In this document: one piece after another, positions 1 to 4,839 of the stretch | Layout of the letters: each line of letters begins with the position of its first letter | Numbering within the stretch: position 1 is the stretch's first letter | NCBI GenBank assembly: GCA_030040475.1 | Contig: JASHTQ010000026.1 | Span: 1 to 5,877 of the forward strand | DNA length: 5,877 nucleotides | Direction of reading: 5' to 3' | Source: Streptosporangiaceae bacterium | Lineage (GTDB): Bacteria > Actinomycetota > Actinomycetes > Streptosporangiales > Streptosporangiaceae | Notes under the pieces: model-generated | The model's input: the letters and a program-made list of their open reading frames with translations, nothing else | The model's database searches: none | What the model was told of the DNA's origin: nothing | Made by a program: the position numbers and the translations under genes

Positions 1-292
1 GCCGGCCGTCAGCGTCCTGATGGACGCTGCAGACGTCTAGGTCGGCAAGCTGGTTGGAGTAGTAGATATCTACCTCGCCGTAGCTCGCCGAATTGCTGAC
101 CACGACTCCGTGCTGGCCGCAATCGGTTACCGCGTTCACGGGCGTCCAGGTGATCGCCGGAGCCGCCGCGCCGGTGCGGATATTGATCTCGGTGAACTCG
201 GTCAGCGGCGTGTTCGGGTAATTGAAGCACGCGGTGAGGCCGTATACCTCGAGCGTCTCGTTGCACCACATGAGCTCGGCGATATTCTGCAC
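1..292 (-). CDS. Hypothetical Cys-containing protein, C-terminus cut by window edge
   Basis: A minus-strand frame is open from the 5' side of position 292 through position 1, with no stop. Its third codon positions are strongly G/C (runs such as ACG CTC GAG, TTC ACC GAG ATC), as expected for a real gene here, and composition is protein-like: WCNETLEVYGL near the start, then TEINIRTG, GVVVSNS and VDIYYSNQ, which suggests beta strands. Four Cys are visible (in WCN, ACF, DCG and VCS), enough for two disulfides if exported. No signal peptide is seen. The start is uncertain. GTG at 292 lies 17 nt after the stop of the upstream 136-aa gene but has GAGG only 2 nt away; ATG at 271 has no convincing ribosome site. 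The third-position bias fades upstream of about 300, which supports a start near there. The same strand in another frame (9-269) gives an Arg-rich shadow. Function not recognised; the upstream gene is probably co-transcribed. Confidence 0.6.
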   Translation of the reverse strand, partial: MQNIAELMWCNETLEVYGLTACFNYPNTPLTEFTEINIRTGAAAPAITWTPVNAVTDCGQHGVVVSNSASYGEVDIYYSNQLADLDVCSVHQDADGR

Positions 293-309
293 AGCCTCAG
301 GCCAACCGG

Positions 310-720
310 CTATGCGGGCGGCACAGGTTCGGGCCTGATCGATGGCAGCTGGCCGTACAAGGAGTCCTGCACCGCCCAGATCGCCGAGGTCAGCGTCTCG
401 AACCGGTGCAGGTGGAGGCGGAGGTCCGCGGGGTTGCCGTTTTGCGCCGCGGTGATCGCCTCGGCGGCCGCGACCGCGAGCCGGTCCAGCCGGACCCGCA
501 GGAATGTTCCGGCACCCGGATGCGAACCGTCGGCGCCGGCCGCGAGCGCGGCCCGGCTTGAGGCCTCGGCCTCGGCGATGACCGCGCCGGTCTCCTCGCC
601 GACCTCGGCCGCGAGCGGCCCCGATCCCGCCTCGCCGCGGGCGAGCATCCGCAGCCTCAACATATGCGGCTGGCAGCGCGCCTGATGGTCGCGTATTTCG
701 TCGGCAGCGGTCATGGCCAT
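310..720 (-). CDS. Hypothetical Ala-rich helical protein (136 aa)
   Basis: The frame opens at 750, but the preferred start is ATG at 720. A GAGAGGG ribosome site (726-732) lies 5 nt upstream of it, while ATG 750 has none. ATG at 714 is a further in-frame alternative. The product is rich in Ala, Glu and Arg and looks like several amphipathic helices: about residues 4-25, 35-60 (EETGAVIAEAEASSRAALAA), 72-92 and 97-120. It ends in a Pro-rich tail (PSIRPEPVPPA). No signal peptide, membrane segment or catalytic motif is seen. It is followed by a minus-strand gene starting 17-38 nt after its stop, so the two are likely in one transcript. Function not recognised. An overlapping plus-strand frame (110-685) is rich in Arg, Ser, Ala and Pro and is a shadow. 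Confidence 0.65.
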   Translation of the reverse strand: MAMTAADEIRDHQARCQPHMLRLRMLARGEAGSGPLAAEVGEETGAVIAEAEASSRAALAAGADGSHPGAGTFLRVRLDRLAVAAAEAITAAQNGNPADLRLHLHRFETLTSAIWAVQDSLYGQLPSIRPEPVPPA

Positions 721-778
721 TGACGCCCTCTCGGGTGGACAGGGTCTCATCTCACAGCGGCGAGCGGGGTGCAGGCCA

Positions 779-858
779 AGGACCGTGGATCTTTATTGTG
801 GGTTTCCCCAGGACCGTGAGGGAAGCGTATTCAAAATGATTTTAGATCGAGCGTATTC
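779..858. repeat. Two pairs of direct repeats around an A/T-rich island
   Basis: AGGACCGTG occurs at 779-787 and 810-818 (31 nt apart). AGCGTATTC occurs at 824-832 and 850-858 (26 nt apart). Between the two AGCGTATTC copies is the near-palindrome AAAAT-G-ATTTT (833-843). This stretch is much richer in A/T than its surroundings and lies upstream of the minus-strand 136-aa gene, so regulator binding or a promoter is a reasonable guess. TAAAAT on the minus strand (839-844) resembles a -10 box, but no good -35 box accompanies it. Confidence 0.4.
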
Positions 859-989
859 GGTCGGCAGGCCGGGCAGAACGAGACGTTCTCGCTGGTGGCA
901 GCCGTAGGCGCGAACATGCTCGCGCTTGGGCCCTCGTTATGCGCTCCGGCGGCGGCCCGCGCGGAATGACCGCGACAAGCGCGGCCTAG

Positions 990-1039
990 CGGCTTGCATA
1001 CGGTGCTCTACTCGAATGGTCACGTTATGCAACCAGCCG
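990..1039. repeat. Interrupted inverted repeat upstream of the ROK gene
   Basis: CGGCT (990-994) followed by TGCATA (995-1000) pairs with TATGCA (1026-1031) and AGCCG (1035-1039). A 3-nt bulge (1032-1034) separates the two right-hand arms, and the central spacer is 25 nt. It could be a split operator or an RNA stem-loop; the sequence alone does not decide. It lies about 140-190 bp before the kinase start. Confidence 0.4.
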
Positions 1040-1092
1040 TAGTTGCCGACCGCTCACCCGCACCCGAACGCTCGTGCAGGCCCGGGCGGCCT

Positions 1093-1108
1093 GCCGCCGC
1101 ACGGCGGC
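1093..1108. repeat. GC-rich perfect hairpin
   Basis: GCCGCCG (1093-1099) and CGGCGGC (1102-1108) are perfect reverse complements around CA. There is no T-tract after it on the plus strand, so it is not a classical intrinsic terminator. It sits just upstream of the putative kinase promoter. Confidence 0.4.
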
Positions 1109-1115
1109 GGCGATA

Positions 1116-1145
1116 TTGCTCTTTACTAACGCATTTCCCTAGACT
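1116..1145 (+). promoter_or_regulatory. Candidate sigma-70-type promoter for the ROK kinase
   Basis: TTGCTC (1116-1121) and TAGACT (1140-1145) are separated by 18 nt. Each matches four of six bases of the housekeeping -35 and -10 consensus. They lie in a locally A/T-rich patch just ahead of the gene, giving a predicted transcript start near 1152 and a leader of about 27 nt that includes the GAGGAGGA ribosome site (1168-1175). Confidence 0.4.
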
Positions 1146-1178
1146 TAACCAGGCTCAGCGGCCGGACGAGGAGGATGC

Positions 1179-2852
1179 ATGCCAGTCGACTGGGTTGTCC
1201 TCGGCCTTGATAACGGCGGGACCACGAACAGCGGGACGGCGCTGGACGCCAGCGGCCGATTCCTCCTCGACCGGATGGCAGAGGTGCCAAGCGACGTCAG
1301 GGAGGGTCCGGACCAGGCGCTGCAGCGGCTGGCCGACTCCGTCCAGCAGGTGCTCGGGCTCACCGGCGTGCCGCTGGCATCGGTACGGGCGGTAGGCCTG
1401 GACACGCCCGGTCCGGCCAGCGCCGATGGTGTCATCTCATCCAAGGGCGCGACGAACTTCGGGGACCCCCGCTGGCGCGGTTTCGACATCAGGACCGCGC
1501 TAGAACAACGTCTCGGGCTTCCCGTCATCTACAACAACGACGGCAACGCGGCCGCGCTGTATGCGCATCACGCGCGGTTCGGCGAACAGTCCGCACAGCA
1601 CGGCTCGGTGTCGGTGATCGTCGGCACCGGCCTCGGCGGCGGCATCGTCGAGGCAGGGCAGGTGGTCAAGGGCGCGGCAGGAATGGCCGGAGAACTCGGC
1701 CACGTCCCGATCCCGCTGAACGGGCTGCTCGACGAGGGCCAGCCGACGTCGGTGTGCAACTGCGGCCAGGTCGGCGACGCGGAGAGCGTGGCCTCGCTGA
1801 CCGGCATCCAGAACAACCTGCTGCCCTACTGGCTGACCAGGTACGAGGGCCACGAGCTTGGCAGCATGCCGATCGGCAAGGCCGCCAAGCTGGTCCGCCG
1901 CTTCGCCGAAGACGGTGACGCGATGGCGCTGGCCATCTTCAGGCAGCAGGCGATCGCGCTGGGGCGGCTGCTGACCATCGCCGCGAACTTCCTCGATCCC
2001 GACGTCTACTTCCTCGGCGGGGGCGTGGTCGAGGCGGCGCCGCACTTCCGCGACTGGTTCATCGCCGAGGTGCGCGCCAACACCGTGCTTCGCGAGGAAC
2101 AGGCAAGGGCCGCGGAGATATCCCTGGTGCCGGACCTGGACATGGCCGGCGCACGCGGCTCGGCCGTCGCCGCCCGCGAGTGGATCATCAGCCAGGGGCC
2201 CCCGCCGCCGCCGAGCCCGCCGAGCGCGCCCAGCGCCCCGTTATCCCTCGGCGGGCGGGATGACCACCACCATGACGAAGCGGACCGGCTGGTCGCCCTC
2301 GTTGCCGTAGCGGTGCGGGCGGCTGGCCGGGAAGCGGGCGCTCTCGCCCTCGCTGACGACGTGAGGCTCGCCGGCCACCGTCAGCGTGAGCGTGCCCGAC
2401 TCGACCCACACCATCTCCCTGGTGGCGGGCGCGTGCGGGTCGCCGCCGAAGGTCTCGCCGGGCATCACCTGCCATCGCCACAGCTCGACCGCCCAGGGCG
2501 GGTCGGTCGCGCCGACGATCGTCCCCGTGCCGCCCGACGGCCCGCGCCAGAGCACACGCGCGGCGTCGGGGCCGCTGATCCTGACCGCCGGCCCGCCGCC
2601 GACGTCGACGAGCAGCGTCACCGGGACGCCGAAGGCATCGCCGATCCGGGCCAGCGTGGCCAGGTTCGGGTTGGACCGCCCCTGTTCCAGGGCGACGAGG
2701 ACGCCCTTGCTCACGCCGGAGCGCGCCGCCAGCTGGTCGAGCGACCAGCCCCGGTCGGCGCGCAGCGCCTGAAGGGTCCGCGCGACGGCGGTGGTCAGGT
2801 CGGGAACGTCCGCCATGAAATCCCCTTTCCGTACCGTCGCGCCGGTCGGTAA
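1179..2852 (+). CDS. ROK-family sugar kinase with anomalous antisense C-terminal extension
   Basis: ROK proteins are cytoplasmic ATP-dependent sugar kinases; the substrate here (glucose or another hexose) cannot be assigned. Start ATG 1179 follows GAGGAGGA (1168-1175). Seen in order: phosphate-binding DNGGTTNS (residues 11-18), GLDTPGP (73-79), YNNDGNAAA with the likely catalytic Asp121 (118-126), VGTGLGGGI (148-156), ROK signature GELGH (171-175), metal-site motif CNCGQVGD (193-200) and LGGGVV (279-284). The family zinc site is CxCGxxGC; the third Cys is replaced here by Asp200. Family-like sequence ends near AAREWI (about 331-336, near nt 2189). The frame then continues as a Pro-rich run and reads antisense through the entire XRE-cupin gene to a stop at 2850-2852, giving 557 aa instead of about 340. 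The last 215 or so residues are probably not a functional domain. A one-base deletion in GGGGCCCCC (2195-2203), real or a sequencing error, would explain this: one extra base puts TGA at 2261-2263 in frame. No N-terminal HTH is present, so this is a kinase and not a ROK repressor. Confidence 0.85.
   Translation: MPVDWVVLGLDNGGTTNSGTALDASGRFLLDRMAEVPSDVREGPDQALQRLADSVQQVLGLTGVPLASVRAVGLDTPGPASADGVISSKGATNFGDPRWRGFDIRTALEQRLGLPVIYNNDGNAAALYAHHARFGEQSAQHGSVSVIVGTGLGGGIVEAGQVVKGAAGMAGELGHVPIPLNGLLDEGQPTSVCNCGQVGDAESVASLTGIQNNLLPYWLTRYEGHELGSMPIGKAAKLVRRFAEDGDAMALAIFRQQAIALGRLLTIAANFLDPDVYFLGGGVVEAAPHFRDWFIAEVRANTVLREEQARAAEISLVPDLDMAGARGSAVAAREWIISQGPPPPPSPPSAPSAPLSLGGRDDHHHDEADRLVALVAVAVRAAGREAGALALADDVRLAGHRQRERARLDPHHLPGGGRVRVAAEGLAGHHLPSPQLDRPGRVGRADDRPRAARRPAPEHTRGVGAADPDRRPAADVDEQRHRDAEGIADPGQRGQVRVGPPLFQGDEDALAHAGARRQLVERPAPVGAQRLKGPRDGGGQVGNVRHEIPFPYRRAGR
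2241..2816 (-). CDS. XRE-family transcriptional regulator with C-terminal cupin domain
   Basis: A 191-aa DNA-binding regulator. Residues about 11-68 form a Cro/C1-type helix-turn-helix: SLDQLAARSGVSKGVLVALE covers the recognition region and is followed by GRSNPNLATLARIGDAFGV. Residues about 105-188 form a single cupin barrel: PGETFGGDPH, then ESGTLTLTVAGE and RFPASRPHRYGNEG, with His128 and His168 as possible metal or ligand contacts. The classic HxH pair is incomplete, so the pocket may bind a small ligand without a typical metal site. Start ATG 2816 has AAAGGGGA (2821-2828) about 4 nt upstream. It is divergent from the EamA transporter across 107 bp, which suggests it controls that gene and itself, sensing the exported compound (inference). 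Its 3' end faces the ROK gene, whose open frame covers it completely on the other strand. The coding evidence here is clearly stronger for this minus-strand frame. Confidence 0.92.
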   Translation of the reverse strand: MADVPDLTTAVARTLQALRADRGWSLDQLAARSGVSKGVLVALEQGRSNPNLATLARIGDAFGVPVTLLVDVGGGPAVRISGPDAARVLWRGPSGGTGTIVGATDPPWAVELWRWQVMPGETFGGDPHAPATREMVWVESGTLTLTVAGEPHVVSEGESARFPASRPHRYGNEGDQPVRFVMVVVIPPAEG

Positions 2853-2884
2853 GGTGTACTAGATAGACCGATAAACCGACCGAT
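2843..2884. promoter_or_regulatory. Operator-like repeats between divergent regulator and transporter
   Basis: CGGTCGGT (2843-2850) and ACCGACCG (2875-2882) are perfect 8-bp inverted repeats, 24 nt apart. GACCGAT also occurs twice in direct orientation (2866-2872 and 2878-2884), 12 bp apart. All copies share the core CGGTC/GACCG and occupy the centre of the 107-bp divergent region, which also holds A/T-rich candidate -10 elements (TAGATA, GATAAA). They are good candidates for binding by the XRE-cupin product. I could not fix a -35/-10 pair with confidence for either direction. Confidence 0.5.
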
Positions 2885-2923
2885 CCTCACTGTTCTACCC
2901 GACACCGGCGGAGGAAACCGACC

Positions 2924-3805
2924 GTGGTGACGATACTGGCACTGGCCGCCGCCATGCTGTACGGCACGGCGGACTTCCTCGGCGGGGTGGCGTCCCGGCG
3001 CGCGGGCGCGTTCGCGGTGCTTGCCGTCACGGTGCCCGCCGGGGCGGTCGTCATGATCGTTGCCGCGCTGGTCGGCGGGATGCTCGGCGCCGGGCCGATC
3101 GGCAGTTGGAGCGACGTGGGCTGGGCCGCGGCCTCCGGTGTCTTCGGCGCCTCCGGCCTGGTCGCGTTCTACGCCGGGTTCGCCTCCGCCCCGATCAGCG
3201 TGGTGGCACCGGTCGCCGCGCTCGTCTCGGCGGTCCTGCCGGTGGGCGTCGCGATCGCGGGCGGCGAACGCCCGGGCGGCGGCATGGTCGCCGGCGGCCT
3301 GCTCTGCCTGGTCGCGATAGTCCTGGTCAGCATGCAGCCGTCGGGTCCGGGTCCGGATCAGGAGGCGGGGGAGCCTGCCAGGTCACGGCGCCGGCTGCGT
3401 GCCCTCGGCTACGGGGTCGTCGCCGGAGCGGGCTTCGGCCTGTTCTTCATCTTCCTGAAGAACGCCGGACAGTCCGGCGTGCTCTGGCCGGTGGCGATCT
3501 CTCGCTCGGCGGGAACGGTGCTGGCGTTCGGGATCGCGCTGGCGACACGGACACGGCTGTGGCCTGGTCACAAAGACGGGATGGTCCGCGTCGCGCTAGT
3601 GTCCGGGACGATAGACGCGGCGGCCAACGTCTGCTACGTCCTGGCGACCAGGGCCGGACTGTTCGGGCTGGCCGTCGTGGTCACCTCGCTCTACCCGGGG
3701 ATCACGGTGCTGCTGGCCAGGCTGCTGCTCGGCGAGCGGCTGCGCTGGCTGCAGCGGGCAGGCCTGATCCTGGCCGCGGTCGGCGTCGTGCTGGTGACCG
3801 TGTAG
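2924..3805 (+). CDS. EamA/DMT-superfamily transporter
   Basis: A 293-aa integral membrane protein of the drug/metabolite transporter superfamily, which includes exporters of amino acids and other small metabolites; the substrate is unknown. It has the usual length and about ten hydrophobic helices arranged as two EamA repeats (about 2-137 and 158-292), joined by a polar cytoplasmic-type linker (PSGPGPDQEAGEPARSRRR). Each repeat ends with the family pattern: YAGFASAPISVVAPV leading to GGERP, and YVLATRAGLFGLAVVV leading to LLGERL. The N-terminus AAAMLYGTADFLGG is also characteristic. Start GTG 2924 follows GGAGGA (2910-2915) with 8 nt spacing; a second GTG at 2927 is a close alternative. It is divergent from the XRE-cupin regulator, its likely controller. 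Its stop lies 7 bp from the stop of the convergent PH-domain gene, and no terminator hairpin is visible between them. Confidence 0.92.
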   Translation: MVTILALAAAMLYGTADFLGGVASRRAGAFAVLAVTVPAGAVVMIVAALVGGMLGAGPIGSWSDVGWAAASGVFGASGLVAFYAGFASAPISVVAPVAALVSAVLPVGVAIAGGERPGGGMVAGGLLCLVAIVLVSMQPSGPGPDQEAGEPARSRRRLRALGYGVVAGAGFGLFFIFLKNAGQSGVLWPVAISRSAGTVLAFGIALATRTRLWPGHKDGMVRVALVSGTIDAAANVCYVLATRAGLFGLAVVVTSLYPGITVLLARLLLGERLRWLQRAGLILAAVGVVLVTV

Positions 3806-3812
3806 CCAAGCC

Positions 3813-4340
3813 TTAGTCGGGGCTCTCCTCCTTGTCCTTGAAGATGAGCCCGCATACCTCTAGGTACAACTGCTCCGGATAGGGCAGGTAGTCGACGATT
3901 TTCAGCGCCTGGTCCTGCCCGGCTGACTCGAGGTTGAACCGGCCGTATCCAAGGATGCGCCCGAGCGTGGACCGCTCGAAGCTCATGTCCGTCACCTTGG
4001 TGAGCGGCATCATGTTCACCTTGCGGGTGATGACGCCCTGAGCAAGCAGCATGCGCTGTGACGTCACCACGAAGTAGTTCAATGACCAGTCAATGACCTT
4101 GCCGACCAGCCGGAGCAGAAGCAGGAGCCACGCGATCCAGATGACAAGGATGACGGTGCCGTTGCCCTTAGCGACAGCCTCACTCAGCCAGCCCGCGATG
4201 GCCAACCCGACTAGGCACTCGAAAATTGGCCTGATCAGTACGGCCGGGTGCTGGTGAACGGTGATGACTTGACGCTCATGGGGCAGGAGGTACTTGTTGA
4301 CCGAGGTCGGTACCGTGTCAGTGTTCGGTACCAGCCTCAT
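3813..4340 (-). CDS. Membrane-anchored bacterial PH-domain protein
   Basis: A 175-aa protein with two hydrophobic helices (about 33-56 and 61-81) followed by a bacterial PH-like domain (about 86-165): NYFVVTSQRMLLAQGVITRK, then MPLTKVTDMSFERSTLGRIL and GYGRFNLESAGQDQALKIVDYL. The short hydrophilic N-terminus (KYLLPHERQVITVHQHPAV) is typical of actinobacterial members. The PH domain should face the cytoplasm; bPH2-type proteins have no well-defined biochemical role and no enzymatic motif is seen. Start ATG 4340 follows AAGG about 7-8 nt upstream. The stop of the 51-aa membrane mini-protein lies only 14 nt upstream, so the two are almost certainly co-transcribed and may act together at the membrane (inference). 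Base composition appears somewhat less GC-rich than in the kinase and transporter genes. It converges on the EamA gene with a 7-bp gap. Confidence 0.88.
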   Translation of the reverse strand: MRLVPNTDTVPTSVNKYLLPHERQVITVHQHPAVLIRPIFECLVGLAIAGWLSEAVAKGNGTVILVIWIAWLLLLLRLVGKVIDWSLNYFVVTSQRMLLAQGVITRKVNMMPLTKVTDMSFERSTLGRILGYGRFNLESAGQDQALKIVDYLPYPEQLYLEVCGLIFKDKEESPD

Positions 4341-4354
4341 ACCCGCACCTTAAC

Positions 4355-4510
4355 CTAAATCGACGTGAAGAAGTGCGAAAGCCCGTTTGCCGCCGTGGTA
4401 AGGAAGGTCCCGATGTTATGGACCAGATGAGCTGCGCTTCCGGGCGCCTCTATCACCCACCACAGAACAAAGGCGACAGCAGCGTACCCGAGGATTGTTT
4501 TTAGACTCAC
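4355..4510 (-). CDS. 51-aa small membrane protein, first gene of the PH-domain operon
   Basis: A short minus-strand frame: GTG start at 4510, TAG stop at 4355-4357, 51 residues. The ribosome site is a full AGGAGG (4515-4520), 4 nt from GTG, the strongest in the window. The product starts MSLKTILGYAAVAFVLWWVI: a lysine at residue 4, then a single hydrophobic helix (about 5-20) with a Trp-Trp pair at its membrane edge. A Glu-Ala-Pro-Gly turn follows, and the second half (HLVHNIGTFLTTAANGLSHF, then FTSI) looks like an amphipathic helix. Codons are mostly G/C-ending or otherwise plausible. It is separated by 14 nt from the PH-domain gene and preceded by a candidate promoter. No enzymatic motif is present. 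It could be a membrane partner or assembly factor of the PH protein; the name of any family is not known to me. Confidence 0.8.
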   Translation of the reverse strand: MSLKTILGYAAVAFVLWWVIEAPGSAAHLVHNIGTFLTTAANGLSHFFTSI

Positions 4511-4512
4511 GT

Positions 4513-4526
4513 CGCCTCCTGAGGCG
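4513..4526 (-). promoter_or_regulatory. Small hairpin overlapping the ribosome site of the 51-aa gene
   Basis: CGCCTC (4513-4518) and GAGGCG (4521-4526) are perfect inverted repeats around CT, so in the minus-strand transcript a 5-bp stem with a 4-nt loop could form. The AGGAGG ribosome site (4515-4520) lies in the loop and the 3' arm. It may tune translation or be incidental to a GC-rich Shine-Dalgarno region. Confidence 0.35.
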
Positions 4527-4555
4527 CCCAGACTCGTGTCTTCTGTCTTCCTGTC

Positions 4556-4601
4556 GCTAACCTATGTTAGCCTGCACCGATTTCCTCAGCCAATGGCTAA
4601 C
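4556..4601. repeat. Three GCTAAC boxes over the operon promoter
   Basis: GCTAAC (4556-4561) and GTTAGC (4566-4571) form a perfect 6-bp inverted repeat with a CTAT spacer. A third GCTAAC is at 4596-4601, 40 bp from the first, about four helical turns. The boxes flank the candidate -10 and -35 elements, which fits an operator for a dimeric regulator with an auxiliary half-site. The regulator is unknown. Confidence 0.45.
4564..4593 (-). promoter_or_regulatory. Candidate promoter of the 51-aa/PH-domain operon
   Basis: On the minus strand, TTGGCT (4593-4588) and TAACAT (4569-4564) are 18 nt apart and resemble housekeeping -35 and -10 boxes. The predicted transcript start is near 4557, giving a leader of about 47 nt before GTG 4510. 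The -10 box lies inside the GCTAAC inverted repeat and the -35 box touches a third copy, so a bound protein would be expected to affect transcription. Confidence 0.4.
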
Positions 4602-4703
4602 GAGGGTCAAGCTGCCGTGTCGACGTCAGTATGCCCACCGTCGGTGTCAGCTATGCCCCGTGCCGTAGCCAGAACTAGTATGCCTCACCTTCGGTCGCAG
4701 CGC

Positions 4704-4732
4704 GTAACGATCTAGCGATCTCCGGTAACGAT
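4704..4732. repeat. GTAACGAT direct repeat, 21-bp period
   Basis: GTAACGAT is present at 4704-4711 and 4725-4732, exactly 21 bp apart (two helical turns). CGATCT also occurs at 4708-4713 and 4716-4721 between them. The sequence is in the non-coding region between the divergent PH-domain and tadA operons. It could be a regulator-binding site for either side, but the copies are short. Confidence 0.35.
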
Positions 4733-4839
4733 ATGTGACCACGGCCGCGGCGCATCGACGCAGGCCAGGCGGGTTGCGCCGACGTCGACCGGGCTGCCAC
4801 GCCGGCCCGGCGGAGGCGGGTGACGCCGCCGCGGGGGCG

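Larger units (their letters stand above)
721..1115. other. Non-coding stretch without a supported gene
   Basis: No convincing coding frame is present on either strand. The short plus frames at 713-907 and 994-1395 lack coding-like composition, and the second runs into the kinase gene out of frame. The stretch holds the direct repeats at 779-858, a CCGCG/CGCGG hairpin at 970-984, the interrupted inverted repeat at 990-1039 and the GC hairpin at 1093-1108. No tRNA or known riboswitch pattern was recognised. Confidence 0.5.

Noticed and set aside
110..685. 191-codon plus-strand open frame
   Set aside because: Its product is low-complexity Arg/Ser/Ala/Pro sequence and it lies antisense to two minus-strand frames with better codon bias; there is no ribosome site.
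785..907. Short plus-strand frame starting at GTG 785 (within 713-907)
   Set aside because: About 40 residues with an Arg/Trp-rich tail, only a weak AAGGA nearby, and it overlaps the direct-repeat island; no coding bias.
1093..1108. GC hairpin considered as an intrinsic terminator
   Set aside because: No T-tract follows on either strand, and no plus-strand gene ends just upstream.
1500..2045. Minus-strand frame opposite the ROK gene
   Set aside because: Shadow of the kinase; the plus-strand frame carries all ROK motifs.
3106..3816. Arg/Gly-rich plus-strand frame within the transporter gene
   Set aside because: Out-of-frame shadow of the EamA gene; the product has an implausible Arg/Gly content and no membrane helices.
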